Of a DNA stretch of 64,000 bases, positions 12,093-23,670 are shown piece by piece. The DNA comes from Dipteronia dyeriana. Lineage: Eukaryota > Streptophyta > Magnoliopsida > Sapindales > Sapindaceae. The translations under genes were made by a program, and so were the position numbers. Location: positions 79,386,204 through 79,450,203 of the forward strand of contig CM065299.1 of NCBI GenBank assembly GCA_032871835.1, in the 5' to 3' direction. Every line of letters begins with the position of its first letter. The stretch's first letter is position 1. Under the pieces are notes generated by a model. The model did no database searches. It had not been told where the DNA came from and saw only the letters and a list, made by a program, of their open reading frames with translations.

Positions 12093-12185
12093 CCATAAAG
12101 GGCTGTCGTGCACAGTCCATGGGATCCATAGGGCTGCCATGCACCGCCCTTGGCATCCATGGGGCTGCCGTGCGCAGCCCATGCC
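12093..12185. repeat. Three GC-rich 31-33-bp repeats in the copia leader
   Basis: Three units start at 12093, 12126 and 12157, each reading CCAT, a short spacer, GGGCTGCCGTGC-like sequence and a CC-rich tail. The block stands out from the AT-rich surroundings and could form a stable structure in the element's RNA leader. It has no coding meaning that can be seen. Confidence 0.6.
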
Positions 12186-12498
12186 ACAATAATCATGGCT
12201 TGTACTCATTTGCACGCACGATTGTTGCTATGGTTCGCACATTACCAAACTTGTTCCAGTTGCTCCCAATTCTTCAAGTCTTCGAATCTTTGATACTTGA
12301 ATTTATTACAATAATATTTTAAGTAATAAAATACTGTAGTTTTTTTTATTACAACAATAAAATAAAAAACAAAAAACTTAGCAACTACCAAGAAGGAAAT
12401 TATGGCGATGACAGATCACCCTTCTTGTTACAATCCCAAAACAAAAATACATTAAAATTCTATGACCAAAATTGAGCAATAACAAACCACATAAAGAA

Positions 12499-12506
<8 letters not shown>

Positions 12507-12536
<30 letters not shown>
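12507..12536. repeat. (AT)n microsatellite
   Basis: An unbroken AT dinucleotide run in the copia leader, with a shorter second run near 12555. Confidence 0.9.
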
Positions 12537-12538
<2 letters not shown>

Positions 12539-12668
12539 ATACATTCTAATGTAAATATATATATATATGAATACCTATAGTGTCATCTCTTTCTAAACCA
12601 TGCATATTAACAATAAAAAAAAAGTAGATTCAAGTACAAATACATCAATTAATCAAGGGTACAACCAG

Positions 12669-12680
12669 GCTCTGATACCA
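12669..12680 (-). other. Copia primer-binding site, tRNA-iMet type
   Basis: The minus strand reads TGGTATCAGAGC, the standard complement of the plant initiator tRNA-Met 3' end, two bases from the 5' LTR. Confidence 0.95.
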
Positions 12681-12682
12681 AT

Positions 12683-15050
12683 TGAAGGGAAAAATGGATT
12701 CAAAAACCCAGCGGAAGTGTAAAATTAGAGTTTGATATTTTAAATTTTCCCCTTTAAAAGAAAAGAACCTTAACCCTAGATTAATGGACATATATTAAAA
12801 GTATCATACCTTTTTCTCGTGACGATTGAACTAGCGCCGAATTTAATCTGCAAGATCATCCAATCCAATCATGAATGGGAATCACCTGGGAGTGTGGGCT
12901 CCCTTTCTTTAAATTGTATACCTGAGGATAGAAACAAACAAAATCTCTTTCTTTTGTTATTCACAATAATCCTATAAGAGTTTTAAACCCAAGAACGTTC
13001 GGTCACTTGTGAATTATCAATCTATTTGATTGAAACTCATGTGAACTCGATTCAATTTTTATACACAAAACTCTTTTGATGTAAGGGATACTAGTACACT
13101 ATCAAAAATAAAAACGTTCTCATTTTCTCTTCTCCTTGGCCGAATTCAATACACGATATCTATGAATTAGCCGAATTTTATCTAGAGCAAAAACTATTTT
13201 TTCTCTCTCTCAAAATTCTCTAGCTTGGCCAAAATTTTCAACATAAAATTATATATATATTTGACCGAATTCACTAGGTGTATATATAGGTATACAAATC
13301 CTCTTCTAAAGAGGATTTACTTAGTGAGCAAAAATTCTTTCTCTATGTGGATTTACTTGGAGACAAAGAATCCTTTTCAAAGAAAGATTTCTTTTCCACA
13401 CCAAGACTCCTAATCCAACTCATATAGTGTATTTATTCAATAACCAATTATTGAATATAATTAAATTATGACTAAATCAAAAACTTCCTAATTTGACCAA
13501 TTGTCAATTAGAGTCCTAATAGAAATCAAATACTTCCTTATTTGACTAGATAAATAAATTTTTATTATTTATCTACTTATCAAATATAGTATTTGATACT
13601 TATCATATTACCAAAGATAATATGTCTCTAGGAGACCATCTCATGCTAGGAAAAAGATTCTGTCTTTTAATTAAATAATTAAATAATTAATTAATTAATT
13701 CATTTCCATTTAAATCAATAATAAAATTAAAATCAATATATAAGGCTACTATATAGTCCATTGCCGCCCAAGCTATATAAATATAGGTCAAATATTATTT
13801 TTCATATTTTATTAAATCCATTGGACTTAAATAAAAAGTCCATGTATGAACTAGACACATTCTTACTAAAAGAAACAAGTCCACATTCCCTAATACAATT
13901 TTGGATAGACCCATAAATTGGTCCAGTAGAATATATCAACTGATCCATGCAATTTCGTGTGGATTGGGGATCTTGACGGGCTATCTAAATTTAAGTGCCA
14001 ATTGACATAACCTAATCATAATCAACAAATGATTCACTTATGTCCGATCTATTAATTTTAGTTCATTCCACTAAATGAAAAAAAATGAACTCTTAAATAA
14101 GGTTGACCTGGTTGTTCTAACCGGGAAGAGAGTCTGCCCTCAGCAGCATTCTGCGGCCCATGCGTTAATATTGCTCATCCATACTCTAGACAATCTTAAT
14201 GGAGAAAGTGTATTCTCGTGAAGAATATCAGTAATCGCTAAGAGCTCATAGACTGCATATAGCTCTCCAAGTTACCATATTTACTCATATGACCACATTT
14301 TGAACTTGGATATTTTAACTTGTCCAAAAGCCATATTTCAATAGACACTATTGAAAACTTAACGTTAAGATTTAATATCCAATACCTCAAAACATCCATA
14401 TGATGATATTCTACACTCAGTTAATAAATGGAGCCACGATGTCCATATCTATAAATAAAGTCCTCTATCGATTAATAAATGAATACCATCAAACTATCGA
14501 GGATAGACTATATTATATAATCGTACTCATTGATAGCTCAAATGATAACACTTGCAACTATAGGTCCATCATTTATCTCAGAATTGAGATAAACTCTCCA
14601 ATTGTTTTCAAGTAAAAAAATTTATCCATTGACGGTTCTGGATAAAGTATTTCACTATTATCCTATTCAATGCACCCAGTGCAATAGATTCTTTTACCCA
14701 AAGACATCACACTTTGATGATTTTAGACTCATTATAACACATTTAATCCCACTCAAATGCTAGCAAAAGAATCTACAACTTTGACAAGATAAAGGCTCCC
14801 AACATTTATCTTAAGTTGTGAATATTATTCAAGACTAACTAAAGAATTGTGTCTACCTCTTATATATCCAGATGTACGAACAATTCTTCTTATCTCATAG
14901 TCTTTTGACATTATGATTATTTACTTTGGACAATTATAATAATTAAACTGTAAATGCTATAAGATTTGTTAAACTAGAAATCACTTTTATTAATATGAAA
15001 AGATTGTCAAATACATTATTACACTCTTGCTATCGAGCATAATCCCAACA
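12683..15050 (-). repeat. 5' LTR of the copia element (2,368 bp)
   Basis: It begins TGTTGGGATTATG on the minus strand and ends CCCTTCA next to the primer site. It matches 5074-7389 throughout but carries a GC-rich stretch of about 60 bp (about 14101-14165) in place of a short AT-rich piece. Transcription of the element would start within this LTR. Confidence 0.95.
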
Positions 15051-15350
15051 GTATATTATTTAAGTATAAATATATCAACCTAAAATTATAAACTTTATGT
15101 GATCAGAATGTTATCATGATAATTTTCTATGATCACAAAGTTTGTATATTTGCGTGCATTATTATTTTGATAGTCACATATTTTGTAATGATAGTCAGTA
15201 TACTAATTAAGTGTAACTATATCAACTAAAAATTATAAACTTTATGTGAACAGAATCTTATTATGAAAACTTTCTATGATCACAAGTTAGTATATTTGCA
15301 CACATTATTATTTTGGTAGTCACATATTGTGTAATGATAGTCATTGAGCT
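15051..15350. repeat. 147-bp tandem repeat array, right part
   Basis: It continues the array interrupted by the copia element, with the repeat word AATGATAGTCA at 15187 and 15333. The array ends about 15345. Confidence 0.8.
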
Positions 15351-15791
15351 ATTCAATGCACATTTCTAGGGGTGGCGTTAAGTACTTCAAAATTGATTAT
15401 TGAACACAAAATTATATATGTGATACTTGTTGAGAGTTGATTGATCACCAGTTGATTATTGACATGAAAAAACGAGTTAACTATGGTCATTAAAGAAAAT
15501 AAGCATCATTATGGTGCATGTAACTACCCTAGTCGGTATTGAGAAATTCAGAAATCAATAATTAATCATGTTGAGAATACCAACCGTTAAATATCGATGC
15601 TTGTTATTGGGTTGTTCAATGCACGTTGATAGGGGTGACGTTAAGTATTTCTTCGATTCCTAAACCCTAAATATTTAATTAATGAATAGATTAGTAGTTG
15701 CTATTAATATTGGAATATATAAGGAGTGTTAAACTATTAAATCCACTTAGGGTTTGTACATAACTAAGTTCTCTTTAAAAATATAAAAAAA
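15351..15791. other. Non-coding, with a repeated phrase
   Basis: The phrase around TTCAATGCACATTTCTAGGG at 15354 recurs as TTCAATGCACGTTGATAGGG near 15615, each followed by GTGRCGTTAAGTA. This is a diverged direct duplication about 260 bp apart. No gene is seen. Confidence 0.5.
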
Positions 15792-16061
15792 ATGACTTAC
15801 AATGGTTCCATCAGCGATGAGACTGATGATTTGTTGTCGAAGGGGAAAGGAATTGTTAAGGATGCACTAGCCAATGAGAGCATACATTGCATGAAGCTGT
15901 AAGAGGACTGGGGGAAGAGAACAAGATGGTCGTATGCCAATATCCGTATCATTAAGCTGTAGATGGAGGTGGAAGCTAAAATCAATGAAGTCAATAGGTT
16001 AATGGAGGAATGTGATCGTCTGTTACTACTTATTGAACGAAGTTTCGGTTTAGTAGTGTAA
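15792..16061 (+). pseudogene. Small coiled-coil-like ORF with two in-frame stops
   Basis: A 90-codon frame starts with ATG at 15792 and ends with TAA at 16059-16061. It is broken by a TAA after codon 36 and a TAG about 20 codons later. It is charged, begins NGSISDETDDLLSKGKG, and its last third (EVEAKINEVNRLMEECDRLL) has the heptad look of a coiled coil. The family is not recognised. Its closeness to the Ulp1-like pseudogene suggests, without proof, that both came from the same transposon. Confidence 0.35.
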
Positions 16062-17288
16062 TCTCAGATTTCTTTCTGTAATCTTTGTTTTATTGTCATT
16101 ATGTTAGTTTTTATCTTATCTTTCATTTAGAACAATTGTGTGTTTGAAAATATCTTTTGCATGTTTATTATTTTGTATTCACACCTGTTATGATACGGTT
16201 GAAATTAGAACAGTTAAGTCTCTCGGGTTGCTGGTGTTGTTTTTGTTACGTTTGCTCTGGTTTTTGGCAGTTGGTGGTCTCTTGCGAGTTCTTAACAACT
16301 GGTGGTCTCTTGCAAGTCCAATTGGGGACACATGCATGACCCTCAACATTGGGTATTGCTAATATAACTTCAATAATTACAAGTGTGATGAATAATCTTT
16401 TCTTATTTTATTTATTTTGGGTTTGTTTGTTGTTTTTTTCTTGGTCTCTTGTGTGGGCTTCGCCTTTGTATTGTTTGTTTTGCTAGGCTCTGTTTTTCCT
16501 CCTAAAATAAATTTGCAGTTAAAAAAAAAACACTCATAGTGCATGGACACTTCTTAATTAAGTCTTCAAATCCATCAAACCAAAGATCTATAAGACTTGT
16601 AATTCTTCAAAACAAAGACCCATAAATTTAGTTAGGTCCAAAAATTTAAAGATTTTATTGGGATAGGACCTTTTGTTATGTTATGACATTTTGTTGTGTT
16701 ACAAAAATTGTTGGTGGAACGCATACACGGTAACTTATAAATTGAGTTGGGTCCAAAATTTTGTATAATGGTTATGACAAAAATATAAAAAATATGCACA
16801 TCTCTAGTGCAACTATTTAAAGTCAAATTTGTATTCATTTTCTGTCCAAACTCCATATCTGTAAAACTAAAACGTTAATGCACAATGCATGGTCATCTTG
16901 CTTATAATGTCCATGGTGAGTTATCTGAGAGAGACACTCTTTGATTAAACAATCCAAAAACTAGCATTTTACCCAACAATCACACATTCACGATCGCGAT
17001 CATCCGCTGTGACATTTAGATGTCCAACCAAATTGAAAACTTTTTGTATAATTTGCAGCCATATTTTCTTTTATCCCCTTTACCTTGTGATCACGTCTCG
17101 AGCTTTTTGGCCCGCCTGCAGGAAAAACTGTGGTTTTTGGTGGGACCGTAAAGAAGCTTGCTTGTTCTGTAATGAATTATCTTTTAGATTTGGGAGCAGT
17201 CGATTTGTGTGATACTTTACAAGATCCATAGCAAGTTTGAACCTATGATACACAGAGTTGTACTACATTATATTCAAAGAGTTAGAGT
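16062..17288. other. No gene seen
   Basis: Only short ORFs in T-rich sequence occur, including two overlapping frames at 16138-16362 that look like chance. No repeat or splice-bordered exon could be supported. Confidence 0.4.
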
Positions 17289-17861
17289 TTAACCTTTATA
17301 GGACAAAATCAAAAGAAAAAAAACGGAAGATAATTCACATACATTAGTTTCATTGAACCAGCTCTCTGAACCCAGCTTACTATTGGCTATCAAAAATAGA
17401 CCACAATCAAAATCATTAGGCTGTATTGGACATAGGGCAAAGGCATTAGCTGTAAAGAATTTGAAGTTCATCTTTAAATTGTGACATTCCAAAAAATACC
17501 GGTCCAGAAACGCAAGCTACATATCACATCATTTTTACATTAAAAAAAATGAATTCTTGAGTAAATGAATAGGTATTTAAGGATACTAACAACTTTTTTT
17601 GCCGACTTCAGTCTTGGTATGCTTTTCTCATCCACGGGTAAGCTATCCCAAACTTCAGTTATTTTACCTGAAATATTTTTCACCAATATGAACCAGTGTT
17701 GTTTGTCATCGTTCATGGGAATAAAAATCTTATCACATAACCGCTAATATCCCTCATAATATTTAAGATTGCTGACGCGTTCCACCGATGTCAATTCTTT
17801 CAACCAAGTAGTGTCGTCCATTGTTGTATAAACCTACTCATGAATTGGTTGTAAGAACCTT

Positions 17862-17884
17862 AACATATATATATATATATATAT
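17862..17884. repeat. (AT)n microsatellite
   Basis: A short uninterrupted AT run between exons of the Ulp1-like pseudogene. Confidence 0.85.
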
Positions 17885-18587
17885 GATGCAATGCAATTCA
17901 ATACAGCAATAAAGTCCATGTATCTATTCAAACAAATAATTTAAAAAATGAAGTAAGGTTTAATAGGATAACCGAAAAGTATGTCGACGGATATCACACA
18001 TTTTTTGAGGTGTCACGAGATAGATTTTAAAAGGCCATGTTAATGAGTTGCACAGTTGATAAATTATCAACAGTTGATTTCATTGGATTTATAGGGATAA
18101 ATATGTAAGAAAAAATTAATGTAGCATGACTCACTATATCATTGAACCACTTTATCTTTTCGACATAGCCATAAATACTCATTCTCAATGACTAGTTCGC
18201 TGAATGAAAATAGTTAATTGAAATCAGTCAATATTCTATGTGATTATTGACAACATATGATGACTACACATTACTAAAAAAAATGAACAAATATAAAACA
18301 CTGACCACAGTAATTTATTAAAGACAAATGTGATGAATATTCAAAAACAGTGAAGTGAAATCAGTTTTACCTTTCATTCTCTTTTGTTAGGTGACCAAAC
18401 AGAATGTTCAACAAATAAATGTCATCATCTGAAAATGATGAGAGAGGGTTGTTTGAAGGAAATAATAATTGTCTCATCATCCTTCTAGAATCTGGTTTCA
18501 AATGGATTTCAATCGTAGATTTACCGACTGGAACGTTTTTCTTTTCACCAATGCGTTGCAGCCATGTCTTTTATCTAGTTAAGTATT

Positions 18588-18607
18588 GGGGGGGGGGGGG
18601 GGGGGGG
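18588..18607 (+). repeat. Poly-G run of 20
   Basis: Twenty consecutive G residues lie at the edge of an exon-like block of the Ulp1-like pseudogene. This is rare in so AT-rich a region. The length should be treated with care because such runs are prone to sequencing error. Confidence 0.9.
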
Positions 18608-19256
18608 TGGATAGGAAGCACGTGGTCATCCACCTGATGACCTCTACTATGGAGCTGTAAAAAAAGTTATCTTTGGCTACCAACTTATGAAGTGTTGCGG
18701 CCTTGTTTTCGCTCCACTTGGACCCTGTTTACATACACTTATTTTTGTGAAATACATCTCCAATAGAAGATCTGAAGAAACAGATTGCAACCATGAAAAT
18801 TTCTTGAAACTCCATCCTTGAACTTTCTAACACCATCCGTTAGATACAAAAAAAAATATGTTGACCACTCCTTATGCCTTATTAGTCTAGAATCATTTAG
18901 TTGTGTGTGCAATGCTTCGTCGATTTTTGATGATTTTGGAAGGCATAACAAGGTGGAGATCGTAAACAAAATGAAGGAAATCGTGAAAATATCATCCGCT
19001 TCTTTCATATTCTTTGTTTCTTCATTAAGCTTGACAAAGTAATCGCATTCTATATTTTTTTAAAGTATAAGGATCGTCCATGTAGCACAATTTTCTTTGT
19101 CTCCGGTGCAATGGATTTTAGCAACATCTCACATAAAGGGAGGTAGAATACAAGACAGTTAATGTTCATCAGCACCCCAAATCCCATATCTTCAATGATT
19201 CTCATTGTTTTATAGTCGAGCCTTTTACAATTTGGATGAATTTTTTTGGAATGCAC

Positions 19257-20600
19257 ATAGTATGCAACTCAGTTTCGATATCTTCAATGGAAGACACTGT
19301 TATAGGGGTTCAAAAGTGTGAAGCTTTTTTGATTTTAAGAGTGGGGGTGAAGAGATGAACAAATGAACAAATGAGCAACTGAACATATTAAGAGATGAAG
19401 AAGCGAATTATGTGATTAATTAGTAGTCATGCATGGGTGGATGGTTGTTTATTTGATTAAGAAACCTATTGATATCTCGTACATTATTCTATGCATTCCT
19501 TGAAGGCTATTAATCATAATATACACGTTACTCTATGCAAAATCTATGGACAAATATAAGATATAATGAAAAATATTTAGTGGTGATCTGACTTCTAATT
19601 TCGAATATTACTGAAAACAGTGGATTTTGACAGTATTTATGTATCATAAAGACGAATGTGGTGTGTACATACGACTGTAAATATGTATGTGATTATTATA
19701 ACCAGAACATGACCACACTCTGATTATATCAGCTAAGCGAACAGTTCAGCGTAAAAAAATTAAAAAATAAAATGAATTTGGTGTAGGTTTGATCAATTAT
19801 ACAATATTGTGATCACTTTGATTTGTAATCGTATTATGATCGCATATAAATAATAGTGATCGATTATGAATAATTGTGTTCATTTGGATTTGTAACCTTA
19901 TTGTTTATTTCACACAGACTAAATCATAACACAACTTTTGAAATGTGAATAGTAAAGGGTGTGTACAGATGAAAATATTAAGATAATGTGATCACTCTAT
20001 TCATTAAAAGTATTAAACTTTATTAGTCAATCCAAATATTGTTTACAGGTTCGATAGAATAAACACAGGATTCGTAAATATATTAGGCATGCATGTGAGG
20101 TCCATAATAAATTCATCATGCAGGCATGAGATGTTTGACCAATAAGGTTGCGTTTTAATTTTGATACTCAAAATAGCATTCATTGCTTTTAAATTTGAAA
20201 TCCAATGAATGAGTTTCAATTTTTTTTTAAAAAGGATTTATTGCCTTGGGAAACAGAAAGATGTATCATTAATTTAAATTTGAGAGATCAAATGGTGATC
20301 GGCTGCATGGGTTTAAAGGCGGACATGGACTTTTATTTAAAATTGTATGTTGTCATGTTGCACCAAAGGGCATCCCATATATATAGGGTTAGGCAATATC
20401 AACTCAAAATATTGACTTAAATTTGTTACTTCAATATCTATCTATTTATTTTTACTCAATCCAATGGTTGTTATTAATATTTAATTCATTTACTTTTTCC
20501 AACTTTGGATTGAAGGGAAATAAATGGATGGATGTTGAAGTCATAAATTTAAGTCAAATTTTTGAGTTATTATAGCTTGACCTATATATATATATATATT
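19257..20600. other. No gene seen
   Basis: AT-rich sequence with scattered GTGATCAC-like words (about 19800-19990) similar in flavour to the 147-bp array. No coding frame above chance and no bordered element was found. Confidence 0.4.
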
Positions 20601-20988
20601 GAGTCTCTCTTGAGGGATATTTTATTTTAATTTCGGAATAAACCTTGATGAAATCACGTCGATTTTTATGAATTTTGATCTAAATTTTTTGTGTGGATAT
20701 AAGTTCATTGAAATCTACCTATGAATAAAAATTGAAAAATTTTCAAGCACTAGATTTTTGTTTTGAATTTTCATATATTTCGCTTATTTTTTCGATACTT
20801 TTATATTTAACAAAATTAGGATAAATAGTTCTAGTGTTTGAAAAAATTTCAATTTTTTTCGTAGGTAGATTTCATTGAACGTATTTTCCATTAAGAAAAA
20901 AATCAGATCAAAATTTATAAAAATCGATATGATTTCATTAAGATCTTTATCATAATTAAAATAAGTGATCACTAATAAGAGACCCCCC
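20601..20988. mobile_element. Fold-back MITE, copy 1 (Mutator-like family)
   Basis: The first half (GAGTCTCTCTTGAGGGATAT, TTTTAATTTCGG, AAATCTACCTATGAA) is repeated in reverse complement in the second half (GTAGGTAGATTTCATTGAAC ... AATTAAAATAAGTGATCAC ... AGAGACCC), so the whole element can fold into a hairpin. It matches the better-bordered copy at 26386-26781. The right end merges into a C8(AC)n(AT)n run, so no target duplication could be read. Confidence 0.8.
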
Positions 20989-20989
20989 C

Positions 20990-21036
<47 letters not shown>
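20983..21036. repeat. C8 (AC)n (AT)n compound microsatellite
   Basis: Eight C residues, then about eleven AC units, then about twelve AT units at the MITE's right border. The ORF 20784-21014 is a reading of it. Confidence 0.9.
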
Positions 21037-22599
21037 GTTCAAGTCAGTGCTCACTGATATAACTTCATAAGTGTAACTTCATAAGTGCATTGAATGTGGA
21101 CCATTAGATTTACATACTTTGACTCAAAATGTACATGTCAAAACTTCTTCATAATCAATGGTTCACATGCAACTCATTAATGTAAGTTATATCAATGTAT
21201 ACCGACCAGAACGGGATTGTATATATATAATGAGACTATATTTATAATACCAGTGTTCAATGATGTAGCTTCATATTGCAGTCTCCAATCATCGAGGTAA
21301 GATACCATTGGTAAATTAAGTTTAAATCAACCTAACGGAATCCTAATAGCATTCAATTTCAGGGGATGAGGTTGTTGAATAAAAGTATACTTCTCTACAC
21401 ATCCAATAATAATTTGAAAAGTTATACAGGTTTTTGATTTTAACCCTTAAAAAAACTAGAAACACATAATACTCTAGTAGGTGATCTATCTATCATTGTA
21501 TTAACTTTTTTTTTTTTTATATTATTTATCCAGTTATCTAGATAATTTTTTTTTAAGCTTTTAAACATTGATAGGATTGGTGTCACTGTCTTGAGTCCAT
21601 TTATCCAATTCTCAAATTTATCAATCTACCGGTTGAACTACGTCTCTGAGTGCCTCTCATTGTATTGACTTTTTTAAAATTTTCATATAAATAAATACAT
21701 TGATCACATATTTGTTATAAAATCTCTAAGGTTTAAAATATATTACAATAATACAATACAATGTTGGTTTGTTTTGCATTATTCACCCAACTATATTAGT
21801 TAATACATTTTAATTGGTTTATTACCATAGATGAGAGATGTTGTATTAGTTAATAAAGCCTAATACAAAATATTGTCACACATAGGATTGTATAAGTACA
21901 ATATATATACAGTGGACCTAGGGGATTATGTTACTATTTTTTTAAACAATTTTTTTATTTTGAAATATTACAATAATTCATTATTGGTAAAGGAAATAGA
22001 CTCAAAATCATACCTGATGTTATAGGTGTGAGAGACAAACCGTCTTAAGTTACTGATGGAAAGCCGCCTAAAACAAATAATTTTAAGAACACACGTTATA
22101 ATAACAAAATTAGCTAAATTAGCTGGTAAGATATCTTGTCAGTTGTTGGTGACAAATGCACCACCGGTGACATAGTAAGTAACTTTAGGAAAATATCTAT
22201 TTTTTGATCAAATATTTACTTAATTTTCTCGAACTAAAGCTGTTAGATTTTACTTAAGTAGAAAAATTGTTAGTATTATTTTTTAAAATAAAATACAAAT
22301 TTAGAAACAAAAAAAGGAGTAAATTTTTCCACAAACAGAGAAAAAAAAAATCTAGTCAAAATTATGTATAGTTTAATATAGAGAAATGAGTCTGGTATGC
22401 AGTTAATACGAGAGAAAGAGAGCAGTGGCAGTCCGAGGATTTTTCTGTTCCTCACAAATGACATTGATTATCTTACTTAATTTAACAATGTCCTCCTAAA
22501 CCACCTCTCAACAAGCCTAACAATGGCTGTTTTTTCACATCCCACTCTTTTTATAATTTAATTTTACTTAGCCGTTTTTTTCTTCTTTTTTCTCCAACG
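21037..22599. other. Intergenic, upstream of GATL
   Basis: AT-rich sequence without a supported gene. The last 100 bases before the GATL start are pyrimidine-rich, with TTTTTATAATTTAATTTT about 50 bp before the ATG. That is a weak TATA candidate unless the leader is very short. Confidence 0.4.
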
Positions 22600-23670
22600 A
22601 TGGACAGGATGGCCTTTGACACCTCTACCCTCCTCGGCCTCCTGTCTTTCTTCCTCCTCCTCCTACTCCTCTCTGCCACTGTCACCGCCGCCCCCACCAC
22701 CTCCTCCTCGGGAGGTATTCGCCTTGGAATTATCCGAAAGCCTACCCCTTATGTTCCCATCTTCCGCGAAGCCCCTGCTTTTCGCAATGGTGAGTCTTGT
22801 AATGACAACAGAATACATGTCACCATGACACTTGACGCCAACTACCTCCGCGGCACCATGGCGGCTGTTTTATCAATGCTGCAACATTCCATGTGCCCGG
22901 AAAACGTTGAGTTTCACTTCCTATGCACACTCTTCAAACCGGACGTTGAAGCTATCATCAAGTCCACATTTCCTTACCTGAAATTCAAGGTCTACAGGTT
23001 TGATTCCAACAGGGTTCGTGGGAAGATATCGAAATCAATCAGGCAAGCCCTCGACCAACCCTTGAATTATGCACGTATTTATCTAGCTGACATTATCCCA
23101 GCTGATGTGAAACGCGTTATATACTTAGATTCTGACCTTGTTTTAGTTGATGACATTGCCAAACTTTGGGAGGTTGATTTAAAAGGGAAAGTATTGGCTG
23201 CACCGGAGTATTGTCATGCCAATTTCACCAAGTATTTCACCAACTTGTTTTGGTCTGATAAGAGTTTGGCCAAGACTTTCGATGGAAAAAAACCCTGTTA
23301 TTTCAACACAGGGGTAATGGTTTTTGATGTCAATAAGTGGAGACAAGGAAGGTATACGCAGAGAGTCGAAGAGTGGATGGCTGTGCAGAAGCAGAAGAGG
23401 ATATATCATTTGGGTTCATTGCCACCATTTTTGTTGGTTTTGGCTGGGAATATAAAGGGTGTTGATCATAGATGGAATCAACATGGATTGGGAGGTGATA
23501 ATATTGAAGGAAGGTGTAGAAGTTTGCATCCAGGTCCTATTAGTCTTCTTCATTGGAGTGGGAAAGGGAAGCCTTGGCTTAGACTTGATTCTAGGAAACC
23601 TTGCTCTGTTGATTATCTTTGGGCTCCTTATGATCTTTATAATCCTTCAATACATACTCTAGAAGAATAA
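22600..23670 (+). CDS. Galacturonosyltransferase-like protein (GATL), GT8 family
   Basis: A single-exon 356-residue protein, the usual size and intron-less form of plant GATLs. Residues about 9-30 are a strongly hydrophobic leucine-rich segment, a signal peptide or anchor for the Golgi/secretory route, followed by a Ser/Pro-rich linker. The GT8 domain follows: [20 protein letters not shown], then [13 protein letters not shown], the metal-binding DXD in [43 protein letters not shown] and [11 protein letters not shown]. These match the GATL subgroup of the GAUT/GATL family, which act in pectin and/or xylan synthesis; several members lack a proven enzyme activity. The first ATG (22600) and the one at codon 4 are both possible starts. 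All core motifs are intact. The subgroup number (GATL1-10) was not assigned. Confidence 0.95.
   Translation: MDRMAFDTSTLLGLLSFFLLLLLLSATVTAAPTTSSSGGIRLGIIRKPTPYVPIFREAPAFRNGESCNDNRIHVTMTLDANYLRGTMAAVLSMLQHSMCPENVEFHFLCTLFKPDVEAIIKSTFPYLKFKVYRFDSNRVRGKISKSIRQALDQPLNYARIYLADIIPADVKRVIYLDSDLVLVDDIAKLWEVDLKGKVLAAPEYCHANFTKYFTNLFWSDKSLAKTFDGKKPCYFNTGVMVFDVNKWRQGRYTQRVEEWMAVQKQKRIYHLGSLPPFLLVLAGNIKGVDHRWNQHGLGGDNIEGRCRSLHPGPISLLHWSGKGKPWLRLDSRKPCSVDYLWAPYDLYNPSIHTLEE

Larger units (their letters stand above)
11318..12668. other. Copia 5' leader, no long reading frame
   Basis: This is the untranslated leader between primer site and gag on the minus strand. It contains the GC-rich repeat at 12093-12185 and an (AT)n tract near 12507-12536. 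The ORFs 11963-12196 and 12074-12322 are only readings of the GC-rich repeat. Confidence 0.6.
5074..15050 (-). mobile_element. Full-length Ty1/copia retrotransposon with GTATA target duplication (9,977 bp)
   Basis: Two 2.3-kb LTRs (5074-7389 and 12683-15050) flank a minus-strand interior in the order gag, protease, integrase, reverse transcriptase, RNase H, which defines Ty1/copia. A tRNA-iMet primer site lies at 12669-12680 and a polypurine tract at 7390-7402. The 5-bp flanks 5069-5073 and 15051-15055 are both GTATA. The two LTRs differ by many substitutions and some indels, and all coding domains carry stops or frameshifts, so the insertion is old and inactive. The lineage within copia was not determined. 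Confidence 0.95.
17289..19256 (-). pseudogene. Ulp1-like (C48) cysteine protease gene of transposon type, decayed
   Basis: Pieces in the right order on the minus strand make a plant Ulp1-type protein. 19050-19256 holds IIEDMGFGVLMNINC; 18739-19008 holds FILFTISTLLC ... GVRKFKDGVSRNFHGC ... LFLQIFYWRC. 18372-18590 holds an exon ending at a good GT donor (TKENER then GTAAAA). The protease core starts at an ATG at 17821: MNDDKQHWFILV supplies the catalytic His, ITEVWDSLP the Asp, and QPNDFDCGLFLI (17289-17492) the Cys. So the H-D-C triad is present, but a TAG at 17744-17746 interrupts the core. Ulp1 enzymes cleave SUMO; plant transposons often carry such genes. It could instead be a very old host gene. 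The catalytic end is clear; the upstream exons are likely. Confidence 0.75.

Noticed and set aside
18588..18607. Poly-G run as a G-quadruplex regulatory element
   Set aside because: One uninterrupted run within a decayed gene, with no positional context for regulation; its length may be an assembly artefact.
22616..22828. 70-aa ORF overlapping GATL
   Set aside because: It is an alternative frame of the GATL signal-peptide region.
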